DNA of 37,189 bases from an uncultured Hymenobacter sp. (GCA_913778455.1 CAJYVK010000269.1:1-37189); one strand, 5' to 3'. Positions 17,556-25,146 are shown, numbered from the stretch's first letter. The notes: a model not told the origin generated them from the sequence alone. Numbers and translations: made by a program.

Positions 17556-17860
17556 AGATCAGGAATCCTTGCGTTTATTCAACTCGTCTGTCATGCTCAT
17601 CTGGCGTCCGCTTGCCGAAGCATCTCCATAACGCTGTAGTCGGCGTAGGTAGCGTAAGATTGAAATTAATGGTCAGGATAGCTCCACGGTAAGTAGCTTT
17701 TAATAGGTAATAAGCTGAGTCAAAAATAGGTCTCTGATGAACGTGTGGTGAGCCAAGGCTCAACTTTTCGAATGGGCTACCGTTAAAAGCCAGGTGGTTG
17801 GCCGCCACTGGCTACCCAGCCGCCACACTTCTTTCCTTCCACAGAAAACACTACACTCCG
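17556..17860. other. Intergenic gap without a gene
   Basis: These 305 bases separate the divergent macro-domain gene and the threonine-rich gene. They hold the repeat remnant and an AT-richer middle. I see no convincing ORF, terminator or TAnnTTTG box. Confidence 0.5.
17590..17625. repeat. Degenerate half of the GTCATGCTGAGC repeat family
   Basis: GTCATGCT at 17590 and GCTTGCCGAAGCATCT ending at 17625 match the two ends of one arm of the palindromic family, interrupted by about 12 unrelated bases. No inverted second arm was found nearby. It looks like a decayed remnant. Confidence 0.5.
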
Positions 17861-18142
17861 ATGAAAAAGCTGCTCATTCTGGCCGCCATGCTAACCGTAG
17901 GTGCTTATTCGGCCAACGCCCAAACCGGCACGACGACCACCACGACCCGCAAAACCACGACTACGCCCGCCACGACGACCACCTCGCCCATGACGGGCAC
18001 GATGACGGAAACCAGCCCGTCGTCGACCACCGTCGAATCGACCACGACCACGGCCAGCCCCACCGCCTCAGCTCCCGGCACCATCACCGTACCGGCCGAC
18101 GCTAAAGTGAAATCGAACGGCAAAAAAATGAAGATCAAGTAA
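17861..18142 (+). CDS. Small exported threonine-rich protein of unknown function
   Basis: The protein has 93 residues from the ATG at 17861. This start is preferred because it gives a textbook signal peptide (MKKLLILAAMLTVGAYSANAQ, cleavage after AQ or ANA); an in-frame extension to 17798 is not signal-like. The mature part is low-complexity, dominated by Thr runs with Ser, Pro and Ala (TTTTTTRKTTTTPATTTT and similar), and ends with an ordered-looking, basic tail (ITVPADAKVKSNGKKMKIK). Such Thr/Pro/Ser tracts suit O-glycosylation, which Bacteroidota perform on exported proteins, but the D(S/T)(A/I/L/V/M/T) sequon is not evident. No domain is recognised. A terminator follows closely, so the gene is probably monocistronic. 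Confidence 0.75.
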   Translation: MKKLLILAAMLTVGAYSANAQTGTTTTTTRKTTTTPATTTTSPMTGTMTETSPSSTTVESTTTTASPTASAPGTITVPADAKVKSNGKKMKIK

Positions 18143-18162
18143 GCTTTCGTTGAAAGCTGCCT

Positions 18163-18201
18163 AAAAAGCCCGGCTGCAACTACTTGCAACCGGGCTTTTT
18201 T
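18163..18201. terminator. Bidirectional intrinsic terminator
   Basis: A 12-bp stem with one mismatch (18168-18179 with 18184-18195, core GCCCGG/CCGGGC) and a 4-nt loop is flanked by five A residues on the left and six T residues on the right. It can serve both the threonine-rich gene (+) and the convergent glycosyltransferase gene (-). Confidence 0.88.
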
Positions 18202-18213
18202 CATGGCCGAGGG

Positions 18214-19422
18214 TTAGCTAGCCGTGGCTGCTTGCTCTAGAATAGCTTGCATTTGCCCCGCCAACTGCCCGCGATCGAAGTGCCGCTGGGCCAGCGCTTG
18301 GCCGCGCTGCCCGGCGGCGGCTCTTGTCCCTGGGTCAGCCAGAATGGCTTGCAGCCGGCTGGCCAGGGCGACGGCATCGCCGGCCGGTGCGTACCAGCCG
18401 CAGCCGTGCTCTTCCACCAGTTTTTTGGTCCAGCCCTGGTTGGTAACCACTACTGGCGTACCGACAGCTAGCGCATCGTAGAGTTTGGCGGGCGAGTTGG
18501 CATCGAGTACCGGTAACCCGAGAAACGAGACTACTGCTACCTCGGCCAGCGCAAACCACGTGAATACCGCGTGGCGCGGCTGCCCACCCACCAGCCGAAT
18601 GCGCCCCGGCCAGCGGGCCGCCGCCGCCGCCACCAGCGGCGCGTAGAAGCCGTGACCCAGGAAGAGAAACGTTACGGCGGGGTCGGCGGCGACCAGGGCC
18701 TCGGCGGCGGCTACCACCGTGGGCATGTCATTGGCCCGGCCGAAGGTGCCGGCGTAGAGCACCACCTTCTGCCCCGCCAGGCCCTGCGCGTGGCGCAGGG
18801 TGGCTACGGTAGTAGGCGTAGCGCGGGCGGCCAAGTCGAGGTCGGTGCCGTTGAGGAGGGTAGTTAGGTTGGCCGGGGCGATGCCCAGCCCAGCCACGTA
18901 CGCGCTCATGTCGGGCGAAAGCGGCACGATGTGCGCTGCACTTTGGTAAAGCCGCTTCTCCAAGGCAAACAGTTGTTGCCGGGCCAGCGCCGTAGGAACT
19001 GCGCCCATTGCCACCGGGAAGGAGGGCCACAAATCCTGCACCTCGAATACCCACGGCACTCCCCAGCTCCGCGCCACCCGCGCCGCCGCCCAAGCCGCCG
19101 TCAGGGGCGTGCTGATACCCCATACTACATCGGGCCGCGTAATGCGCCGCCCCGCCCGTACGGCCCAGGCCGCATATTGGGCAAAGGCCAGCGCCCGCCG
19201 CGCCGGTCCCATCTTATTGTCGTACGGAATAGCGGCCTCGCGCAGCTCCACGCCGGGCGGCACCCAGGGCCACTCCTGCGTAAGCTGCTGGCTGCGCCAA
19301 GCCGGCGTAGTCAGCAGCGTGATACGGTGGTGCTTCGCAATTTCAGCCAGCAGCGTGTAGTGCCGGCTAGTAGCCGGGCAATCGGGGCTGGTGTGGTACT
19401 GGCTGAAAACGGCGATGTGCAT
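18214..19422 (-). CDS. Family 4 glycosyltransferase (WbuB-like)
   Basis: The protein has 402 residues with a GT-B fold. The N-terminal Rossmann domain begins MHIAVFSQYHTSPDCPATSRHYTLLAEIAKHHRITLLTT, matching WbuB-type transferases that act on UDP-N-acetyl amino sugars. The middle reads DVVWGISTPLTAAWAA and WVFEVQDLWPSFPVAMG (the typical VxDLWP motif). The C-terminal domain has KVVLYAGTFGRANDMPTVVAAA and the nucleotide-sugar site SPAKLYDALAVGTPVVVTNQG. The protein probably adds a sugar during cell-surface polysaccharide or LPS synthesis at the cytoplasmic face of the membrane. No other polysaccharide gene is adjacent, so the gene is isolated from any large cluster. Its 3' end faces a shared terminator. 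Confidence 0.9.
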   Translation of the reverse strand: MHIAVFSQYHTSPDCPATSRHYTLLAEIAKHHRITLLTTPAWRSQQLTQEWPWVPPGVELREAAIPYDNKMGPARRALAFAQYAAWAVRAGRRITRPDVVWGISTPLTAAWAAARVARSWGVPWVFEVQDLWPSFPVAMGAVPTALARQQLFALEKRLYQSAAHIVPLSPDMSAYVAGLGIAPANLTTLLNGTDLDLAARATPTTVATLRHAQGLAGQKVVLYAGTFGRANDMPTVVAAAEALVAADPAVTFLFLGHGFYAPLVAAAAARWPGRIRLVGGQPRHAVFTWFALAEVAVVSFLGLPVLDANSPAKLYDALAVGTPVVVTNQGWTKKLVEEHGCGWYAPAGDAVALASRLQAILADPGTRAAAGQRGQALAQRHFDRGQLAGQMQAILEQAATAS

Positions 19423-19430
19423 TCTAGAAA

Positions 19431-19505
19431 AATTATGAATTATAAATTATGAGTTATGAATTGCGGAAAAAGTAATTCATAACTCATAATTTATAATTCA
19501 TAATT
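19431..19505. repeat. Perfect 32-bp AT-rich inverted repeat overlapping the gldB stop codon
   Basis: Arms 19431-19462 and 19474-19505 are exact reverse complements built from repeats of AATTATGAATTATAAATTAT, with an 11-nt loop. The right arm ends inside the TAA stop of gldB (19504-19506). The left arm starts 9 bp upstream of the glycosyltransferase ATG. Its base composition contrasts sharply with the GC-rich surroundings. Confidence 0.9.
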
Positions 19506-20514
19506 ATTTTTTAGGTCGGTAGTGTGAGTCATTTAGTAGCCGCTGGGCGTCTTTGAGCGCCATGAGCTGGGCCAGCGTGACGTTTTCGTGCTCGGCCATG
19601 TACTTGCGTACGATTTGCAGGCCCACCCACTGGCCTACCCGGCCGGGGCAGGTACGGTCGATTTCGGGTACGTTGGGCCGCTCGCCCACGTATTTCTGAA
19701 TGACGAAAGGCGTGGTGCTGAAGAGCAGGTTGTTTTCCAGAAAGTGGCCCCACACTCGCGCCTCGTTGTATTTCACGTTGGCTATCTCCTGCCGGGTGTA
19801 GCCTAGCAGCAGCGAGTCGGGCGTGCAGGGGAGTACCTGGCCCGCAAAGTAGAGGCGCTTGCCCTGGTCCACCATCTGGTCGAGCATGGAGGTAGCCGTG
19901 AGCTGGTGGCGGTTGTACTTATCGGCGACCATTGTGGCGAGCTCGGGTACCACGTTGGCCGGGCGGTAGCGGCGCAGCATGTACTGTGGCAGGTCGGGCC
20001 GATAGCTGGCCTTGGGGCCGGCGTACCAATCGAGGTTGAGAACTAAGAGGCTGTCGTTTACGAAAATGCCCTTGCCCGACAGGCCGCTCACGTTGGTAAC
20101 TGCCGTAGCCGGCGCCTTGAAATCGGGGAAATAATAGTGCACCCGCCCAAACAGCTCGCGTACCTGCTGGGCCAGCCCAGCCGAATCAGCAAAGGCGGCA
20201 GCCGTTTCGCGCCCCAGCTTTTGCAGTCCCTCATTGGTCGCCAACTGGGCCAGCGCTCGCGCCGCCGTATCAGCCGGAATGCGCCCCACCTGTAAATAAT
20301 AACGCGCAAAAACCGGATTGGCCTGGATAAACTGCAACCCCTGGCCCGGATTTTTAATCTGGAAAAAGGATTTTTCCAGGTGTTTGAGCCGCAAGGTGGC
20401 GGCTGGGGCACTAGCGGCTGGGTCGGGGCGGCAGCCATCCTGGCCCTGGCGGCAGCCAGCCAGCATCCCCGCCGCTACCAGCAGTAGAGCGGCTATTGAC
20501 GAATAGAGTTTCAA
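19504..20514 (-). CDS. gldB: GldB, gliding motility/T9SS-associated lipoprotein
   Basis: From TTG 20514 the protein has 336 residues; an in-frame TTG at 20535 would add seven, but that codon overlaps a TAATTTTG promoter box, so I prefer 20514. A lipoprotein signal (MKLYSSIAALLLVAAGMLAGC) precedes the GldB domain. Family-typical stretches are LPQYMLRRYRPANVVPELATMVADKYN, SMLDQMVDQGKRLYFAGQVLPCTPDSLLLGYT, NEARVWGHFLENNLLFST and the C-terminal RTCPGRVGQWVGLQIVRKYM. GldB is essential for gliding in Flavobacterium johnsoniae and is widely kept in Bacteroidota with type IX secretion. GldD, another member of this set, is encoded 6.5 kb away. Divergent from a PorT-like gene. Confidence 0.88.
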   Translation of the reverse strand: MKLYSSIAALLLVAAGMLAGCRQGQDGCRPDPAASAPAATLRLKHLEKSFFQIKNPGQGLQFIQANPVFARYYLQVGRIPADTAARALAQLATNEGLQKLGRETAAAFADSAGLAQQVRELFGRVHYYFPDFKAPATAVTNVSGLSGKGIFVNDSLLVLNLDWYAGPKASYRPDLPQYMLRRYRPANVVPELATMVADKYNRHQLTATSMLDQMVDQGKRLYFAGQVLPCTPDSLLLGYTRQEIANVKYNEARVWGHFLENNLLFSTTPFVIQKYVGERPNVPEIDRTCPGRVGQWVGLQIVRKYMAEHENVTLAQLMALKDAQRLLNDSHYRPKK

Positions 20515-20532
20515 GCGTAGAGTATTTTTGTT

Positions 20533-20540
20533 CAAAATTA
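20533..20540 (-). promoter_or_regulatory. Probable gldB -7 box
   Basis: TAATTTTG on the minus strand fits TAnnTTTG exactly. It overlaps the upstream TTG start candidate at 20535 and so argues for translation starting at TTG 20514. No convincing -33 TTG at the expected spacing. Confidence 0.45.
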
Positions 20541-20595
20541 CACGTTCCCAACGACGCCGCCCGTTTCGTAGTGCCAGGCGTTCACCCTACATCTT

Positions 20596-21279
20596 ATGAA
20601 AAAAATCCTTCTCACTATCGCGGCTCTGGCCGTGGCCCCGGCCGCTTTCGCACAGGTCGAAATTGGGCTCAAGGTATCACCTTCCATTAGCTACCTGCGC
20701 ACCAGCTCACCCTCAGCAACTTCTTTCCAGGGCGAAAGCAGCAAGCTCAGCTTCGGCGGCGGTATCTTCATGGATTACTTCTTCGGCCAGAATTACGCCT
20801 TCAACACGGGGCTGTTTCTAACCGGTAAAGGTGGAACGATCTCCTACCTCGACCGCAGTTCGCCCACCGCTGCTGCCACCCGGGTAGAGCAGAAAATTGC
20901 CATGCAGTATCTGGAGCTACCGGTTACTATTAAGCTGTTTACGAATGAAGTAGCGCCCGATACGCGCGTCTATTTCCAGGTAGGGGGCTCGCTGGCCGTG
21001 CCCGTGCAGGCCCGCATCAATGGCGAAAAAAATTACGTTGATACCTTCAACGGCAACAACGAAACGTCGGCCAGCAGCCACGTATTTGCCATCGATGCCA
21101 ACCTCATCGGGGCGGTAGGTGCCGAGTACCAGCTCGGCCAGAGCACGAAATTCCTGGCGGGCATCAGCTACCACCACGGTTTGGTTGATCTCGACCGGTA
21201 CTTCGAAAAAACGCGTGGTTTCAGCGACGTGGCCATCAAAAACAGCGTGTTCTCGCTAGACCTCGGCCTCAAATTCTGA
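20596..21279 (+). CDS. PorT-like outer-membrane beta-barrel protein
   Basis: The protein has 227 residues, with a signal peptide (MKKILLTIAALAVAPAAFAQ) followed by VEIGLKVSPSISYLRTSS. The alternating strands and the pattern YAFNTGLFLTGKGG, MQYLELPVTIKLFTNEV, YFQVGGSLAVPV and AEYQLGQSTKFLAGISYHHGLVDL are those of the Bacteroidota 8-stranded barrel family (OMP_b-brl_2, which includes PorT/SprT). It ends in ...LDLGLKF with the terminal Phe recognised by the BAM machinery. The gene is divergent from gldB, which fits an envelope role, but many unrelated paralogues share this fold, so assignment as the T9SS component PorT is not secure. Its TGA stop is the first element of composite repeat A. Confidence 0.82.
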   Translation: MKKILLTIAALAVAPAAFAQVEIGLKVSPSISYLRTSSPSATSFQGESSKLSFGGGIFMDYFFGQNYAFNTGLFLTGKGGTISYLDRSSPTAAATRVEQKIAMQYLELPVTIKLFTNEVAPDTRVYFQVGGSLAVPVQARINGEKNYVDTFNGNNETSASSHVFAIDANLIGAVGAEYQLGQSTKFLAGISYHHGLVDLDRYFEKTRGFSDVAIKNSVFSLDLGLKF

Positions 21280-21516
21280 TCGCAGATTTAACGGATTAAA
21301 CGGATTGCGCAGATACGCCCGCCAGCCTCCGGCGGCGGGCTGACTACTTGGGCGTAGTGCGGTTTCACTCAGTAATAGCTAAATTACGAGCTTGTTAAAA
21401 GAAAAAGGCCACCCGCAAGGGTGGCCTTTTTCAGTATCACGGCTGCCTAGTCAGCCCGCCGCCGCAGGCTGGCGGGCGTATCTGCGCAATCCGTTTAATC
21501 CGTTAAATCTGCGATC
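21278..21516. repeat. Composite inverted-repeat element A
   Basis: Left arm 21278-21346 and right arm 21448-21516 are 69-nt inverted copies with a single mismatch. Each arm reads, from the outside in, GCAGATTTAACGGATTAAAC, then GATACGCCCGCC, then a small GC hairpin, then GGCTGACTA. The 101-bp core carries a bidirectional terminator. The left arm overlaps the stop codon of the barrel gene, and the right arm encodes the last residues and stop of rng. Related elements lie at 26819-27031 and 31992-32235. Confidence 0.92.
21402..21431. terminator. Bidirectional terminator in the core of element A
   Basis: A perfect 13-bp stem (21402-21414 with 21419-21431) has a GCAA tetraloop and A5/T5 flanks, so it works on both strands for the convergent barrel gene and rng. 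Confidence 0.92.
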
Positions 21517-23108
21517 ACTTCACGGTCCTGAGCGCGGGCCATGGCCGCGGCGGCCGAATGCAGCTCAATCTGCTCACCTTGCTCGTCCTCAATACGGAAA
21601 TCGGTGAGGCCGAGTGAAGTATCCTTCATCACCTTCACCCACTTGTAGTATTTGAGGTACCACTTCATCTGCCGCGATACCAAGCCCTTGGTGTAGAAGG
21701 CGTGCAGGAACGGATGCACGAAGAGTGTGATGCCCGCCTGATTCTGATTGACGAGCAAGTCGTCGATGCTGTTGTCAATCTCGTCCGTTACCTGGATGGA
21801 GGCAGAAATCTTGCCGGTGCCGCCGCAAGTGGGGCACACCTCGCCGGTTACGATGCTCTCGGCTGGGCGCACCCGCTGCCGGGTTATCTGCATCAGCCCA
21901 AATTTGGTAATGGGCAGGATGGTAAATTTGGCCTTGTCCTGCTTCATGATGTGGTACACCGCATCCTCCACTTTCTTGCGGCTCTCGGCGGCCCGCATGT
22001 CGATGAAGTCAACCACGATGATGCCACCCATGTCGCGCAGGCGCAGCTGCCGGGCTACTTCCTTGGCGGCTAGCAGGTTAATCATGAGGGCCGTGGCTTC
22101 CTGGTCGTTTTCCTGGTTGCTCTTCGAGCCCGAGTTAACGTCTACCACGTGCAAAGCCTCGGTGTGCTCGATTACAAGGTAGCCGCCGCCCGGTACGCTC
22201 ACCGTCTTGCCAAACAGCGTTTTAAGCTGCTTTTCGATACCTAGGTGCTCAAACACCTTGGCCTTGTTGCTGTGCAGCTTCACCAACCCGAGCTTGTCGG
22301 GGGCTATTTTCTGCACGTAGCTCTTCATTTCCTCGAAGCGGGAGGGAGTGTCTACCACAATCGAGTCGAACGACTCGTTGAGCATGTCGCGCAGCATGGA
22401 GGAAGTACGACCCAACTCGCCCAGCATCTTGTCGCGAGGCTGGCCCTTGCGCAGGTTGGCGTAGAGCGTTTCCCAGTTCTCCACCATGCTCTGCATGTCG
22501 CGGTCGAGCTCAGCTACCTCGTGGCCTTCGGCCACGGTGCGGATAATAACGCCAAAACCTTCGGGCTTAATGCTGGCAATGAGACGCTTGAGGCGGTCGC
22601 GCTCGGTCTTGCTCACGATTTTCTTCGATACCGAGATGGTGTTCGTGAACGGCATGAGTACGAGGTAGCGGCCCGCCATCGAAATATCGGTGCTCACGCG
22701 CGGCCCCTTGGTCGAAATCGGCTCCTTTACCACCTGCACGAGCAGGCTCTGGCCTTTTTTGAAAACGCTGTCGGCCTTGCCTACTTTTTCGAGCGGCGGC
22801 TCCAGCTTGAAATGTTCCAGCCCGGCCGTCTGGGCCTGGTGCTTCAGCACGCTACCCACCCATTTGTTGAGGGAGGGGAATTGCTCGCCCAAGTCGCCGT
22901 AGTGCAGAAAGGCATCCTTCTCGGAGCCAATATCGACGAAGGCCGCGTTGAGGCCGGGCATTACCTTGCGCACGGTGCCCAGGAAGATGTCACCTACTGC
23001 GTAGTTGGTGTCGTTGCGGTCGAAGTGGTACTCGATCAGCCGCTTATCCTGGAGCAAGGCAATCCGTTCCCCCTCGGGGGTGGAATTGATAATTAATTCA
23101 TTGCTCAA
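21495..23108 (-). CDS. rng: RNase E/G-family endoribonuclease
   Basis: The protein has 537 residues, a typical RNase G length without the long RNase E scaffold tail. The N-terminal S1 domain is at about residues 38-130 (VGDIFLGTVRKVMPGLNAAFVDIG, DAFLHYGDL). The DNase I-like catalytic region carries the magnesium aspartates in VVDVNSGS (Asp323) and VVDFIDM (Asp367/370). The Zn-link motif CPTCGGTG has Cys425 and Cys428. It cleaves single-stranded AU-rich RNA, acting in rRNA maturation and mRNA decay in the cytoplasm. It is the last gene of a minus-strand run with HU, a TPR protein and a basic mini-protein, but a hairpin with a T tract lies just upstream. Its C-terminal IADLTD and stop are encoded by the arm of repeat A. 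Confidence 0.95.
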   Translation of the reverse strand: MSNELIINSTPEGERIALLQDKRLIEYHFDRNDTNYAVGDIFLGTVRKVMPGLNAAFVDIGSEKDAFLHYGDLGEQFPSLNKWVGSVLKHQAQTAGLEHFKLEPPLEKVGKADSVFKKGQSLLVQVVKEPISTKGPRVSTDISMAGRYLVLMPFTNTISVSKKIVSKTERDRLKRLIASIKPEGFGVIIRTVAEGHEVAELDRDMQSMVENWETLYANLRKGQPRDKMLGELGRTSSMLRDMLNESFDSIVVDTPSRFEEMKSYVQKIAPDKLGLVKLHSNKAKVFEHLGIEKQLKTLFGKTVSVPGGGYLVIEHTEALHVVDVNSGSKSNQENDQEATALMINLLAAKEVARQLRLRDMGGIIVVDFIDMRAAESRKKVEDAVYHIMKQDKAKFTILPITKFGLMQITRQRVRPAESIVTGEVCPTCGGTGKISASIQVTDEIDNSIDDLLVNQNQAGITLFVHPFLHAFYTKGLVSRQMKWYLKYYKWVKVMKDTSLGLTDFRIEDEQGEQIELHSAAAAMARAQDREVIADLTD

Positions 23109-23174
23109 CGTAGTAGGTTAGTTAAAGTAGCCCACCCGGCCCCGAACTCAGGAGTGGATTGCCCCGAAACCAGC

Positions 23175-23211
23175 AAAAGGGAAGCCAGGACCAGTAGTGT
23201 CCCAGCTTCCC
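23175..23211 (-). terminator. Terminator-like hairpin (possible attenuator) upstream of rng
   Basis: On the minus strand a 13-bp stem with two G-U pairs (23211-23199 with 23191-23179, core GGGAAGC/GCTTCCC), a 7-nt loop and then TTTT lies 66 nt before the rng ATG. It could end the transcript of the upstream mini-gene or act as an attenuator within the rng leader. The surrounding 249-nt gap has other GC-rich stems and no convincing ORF. Confidence 0.6.
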
Positions 23212-23357
23212 CTCGCGAGCCACGGCCCTGCCTCAAGTAGAGCAGGCCGGCACACCACGGTAGTCGTCCGCGTGGCGGAGGCTACGTGAGAGATAGGCGG
23301 GCCGCCGGCGCCGAAGCTACCGGGTACCCGCCCCTTACTCCGCACTAAGTCAGAAGA

Positions 23358-23447
23358 TTACTTCTTCTTGTGACGGTTCTTGCGCAGGCGCTTCTTGCGC
23401 TTGTGGGTGGCAATCTTATGGCGTTTACGTTTTTTACCGCAGGGCAT
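23358..23447 (-). CDS. 29-residue basic protein, AURKAIP1/COX24 (mS38/bS22-like) family
   Basis: The frame encodes MPCGKKRKRHKIATHKRKKR followed by LRKNRHKKK and a TAA stop. It is almost entirely Lys, Arg and His. This matches the tiny AURKAIP1/COX24-domain proteins conserved across Bacteroidota, related to mitochondrial ribosomal protein mS38 and mycobacterial bS22, so it is probably a small-subunit ribosomal protein that threads into rRNA. Most Bacteroidota copies that I remember begin MPSGKK; here the third residue is Cys. It lies between the TPR gene and rng on the same strand. The upstream sequence has no Shine-Dalgarno sequence. The identity rests on sequence memory and composition, not a search. 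Confidence 0.88.
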   Translation of the reverse strand: MPCGKKRKRHKIATHKRKKRLRKNRHKKK

Positions 23448-23551
23448 TGTCGTGAGGAGTTAAAGTGTAAATAAGAGGAGATGCTGAATACCAGGATTTA
23501 GCTTGGGGGTGTAAAAGTAACGCCCCGGGCGCTAGTTGCAGTAGACGGCGA

Positions 23552-24487
23552 TTAGTTTCGGAGCTTGGCCAGTTCCTCATCTACCGACGCGGCCAGGGCC
23601 GGGTCGTCGCTGAGGCTCTTGGCTTTTTGGAAGGCCGCCTTGGCAGCGGCCGCCCGGTTGGTGCGGGCCAGCGATACCCCGAGGTAAAACTGGCCCTCCA
23701 CATTTTTAGGATTTACCTGGACCAGCTGGGCAAAGCGCTCCACGGCCTTGTCGTACTGATTGCTCTGGATGGCCAGAATGCCCAGGTTGTACAATACTTT
23801 TTGGTTTTTGGGGTCTTGCTCCAGCACCTCGCGCAGCAGGCCAATTCCCTTCACGGGGTTGTCGCTGCTCATGTAGGCCATACCCAGGTTGGTCTTGGCG
23901 TCCAGGTTGTTGGGGTTGGCGTGCAACACGTTGTCGTAGAGCTCCCGCGCCCGGTCGCCGAGCATCTTCTTGCGCTCGGCCGAAGCCGCGAAGCTATACG
24001 CCTGAAAATACGCATCGGCCGCCTGTTGCCAGGCTTTTTCGCTAGGCTTGGCAGCCGCTACCGTCGAGAGGTAGTAGCCGGCGCTGTCGAAGCGTTGCAC
24101 CGTAGCGTAGCGGGCGGCCAGGGTAGTGGCTACCTGGAGCTTACCGGCAGCGGGAGCCGCCTGGTACTGCGCGAGCAGCTTGTTCAGCTCCTGGCGCTGG
24201 GCGGCCGTGGCCTGGGTGTGCGGCGCGGCCGCCGTGGCTTCGCCGGCCCCGGCTACGGTACCGGTAGCCGCCGGCTGCGGCCCCGAAGAAGCCTCCGTTT
24301 TGGAGCCATTGGTGGCAACGCCCCCCCCATCGCGGTTGGCCGTGCGAGCGGCATCCTGCTGGAGCGCGGCCTTGCCTTCCTTGGGCTTCACGATGCCTTT
24401 GGGCAGCGCGTAGAGCCCGCCGGCCAGCGCTAGCGCGCCAGCCAGTAGCAACAGTTGGTGCGTACCGGAAGAGGAAGTGGAAGCCAT
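23552..24487 (-). CDS. Membrane-anchored tetratricopeptide-repeat protein
   Basis: The protein has 311 residues. One hydrophobic segment near the N-terminus (HQLLLLAGALALAGGLYALP, residues about 10-29) follows a short polar start, giving a signal anchor. A Lys/Ala/Gly/Thr-rich linker reaches to about residue 95. TPR units follow: NPNNLDAKTNLGMAYMSSDN, DPKNQKVLYNLGILAIQSNQYDKAVERFAQLV, and NPKNVEGQFYLGVSLARTNRAAAAKAAFQKA. TPRs mediate protein-protein contacts; the partner is unknown. Its place between HU and rng, in a run of four minus-strand genes with gaps of 100-250 bp, is an arrangement I associate with this locus in Bacteroidota. It may support cell-envelope or nucleoid functions, but no function can be assigned. 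Confidence 0.85.
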   Translation of the reverse strand: MASTSSSGTHQLLLLAGALALAGGLYALPKGIVKPKEGKAALQQDAARTANRDGGGVATNGSKTEASSGPQPAATGTVAGAGEATAAAPHTQATAAQRQELNKLLAQYQAAPAAGKLQVATTLAARYATVQRFDSAGYYLSTVAAAKPSEKAWQQAADAYFQAYSFAASAERKKMLGDRARELYDNVLHANPNNLDAKTNLGMAYMSSDNPVKGIGLLREVLEQDPKNQKVLYNLGILAIQSNQYDKAVERFAQLVQVNPKNVEGQFYLGVSLARTNRAAAAKAAFQKAKSLSDDPALAASVDEELAKLRN

Positions 24488-24610
24488 AACGGAAGAGTGA
24501 GGAAGCTACCAAGCAATGAGGTGATAAGGAGAGAAACTGAGACTGGCCTCGCAGCCCGCCCGTTCGCCCTTATCACCCCATTGGTTGTTAACCTAATAAT
24601 CTACTATAAA

Positions 24611-24958
24611 CTAGGCCTTAGCTTTTTTAGCAGCTTTGCCAGCCTTGGGGGCTTTGTCCGAACCTTCGCCGGTGATTTTTTTGCTGCCTTTGATTTTGGC
24701 TACAAAAGTTTTGCTCGGCTTGAAGCTGGGGATGTAGTGCTCGTCGATGATGAGCGACGTGTTCTTCGAGATGTTGCGTGCAACTTTGCGAGCCCGCTTC
24801 TTATTTACGAACGAGCCGAAGCCGCGCACGTAAATATTGTGGCCTTCAGTCATCGAATCCTTCACTACTTTGAAGAAGGCTTCGACGGTCGTCAGCACAT
24901 CGGCTTTCTCAATGCCGGTCTTTTGCGAAATTTCGGAAATTACCTCAGCTTTGGTCAC
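24611..24958 (-). CDS. HU/IHF-family DNA-binding protein with basic tail
   Basis: From GTG 24958 the protein has 115 residues and begins MTKAEVISEISQKTGIEKAD, the canonical HU start; the longer frame to 25069 adds 37 residues unlike the family and crosses the promoter spacer. The HU core is complete: helical dimerisation part to about residue 40, the FGSF turn (VRGFGSFVNKKRARKVARN), the DNA-clamping arm (ISKNTSLIIDEHYIPSFKPSKTFVAKI). About 25 extra residues rich in Lys, Ala and Gly (GSDKAPKAGKAAKKAKA) form a histone H1-like tail, which HU proteins in Bacteroidota and actinobacteria often carry. It bends and compacts DNA in the nucleoid. It is divergent from mutY with its own well-formed promoter. 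Confidence 0.92.
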   Translation of the reverse strand: MTKAEVISEISQKTGIEKADVLTTVEAFFKVVKDSMTEGHNIYVRGFGSFVNKKRARKVARNISKNTSLIIDEHYIPSFKPSKTFVAKIKGSKKITGEGSDKAPKAGKAAKKAKA

Positions 24959-25066
24959 GTTGGTAAGGGGGGGTACTAGGAGTGAAAAAAAAATATCGGG
25001 CGGATAATCAGCCGTTTTCAACGTAAATCCTTGCCCGGTAGGATGTTCGTCATTCGAAACGGAGCG

Positions 25067-25097
25067 CAAAGGTACTTCTTATTTTCTGTTCGACCAA
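25067..25097 (-). promoter_or_regulatory. Bacteroidota-type promoter of the HU gene
   Basis: On the minus strand TTG (25097-25095) is followed after 20 bp by TACCTTTG (25074-25067), an exact TAnnTTTG -7 element with near-consensus spacing. It lies 108 bp upstream of the GTG at 24958, so the transcript has a leader of about 100 nt that includes a run of nine U residues. Confidence 0.65.
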
Positions 25098-25146
25098 TGG
25101 AAACGCTTAAGTTTCTACAGCGGTCAAAATATTCTGCCTCATTATT

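Noticed and set aside
23148..23345. 65-residue minus-strand ORF in the rng leader
   Set aside because: Spans the terminator-like hairpin and has an irregular composition; more likely leader RNA.
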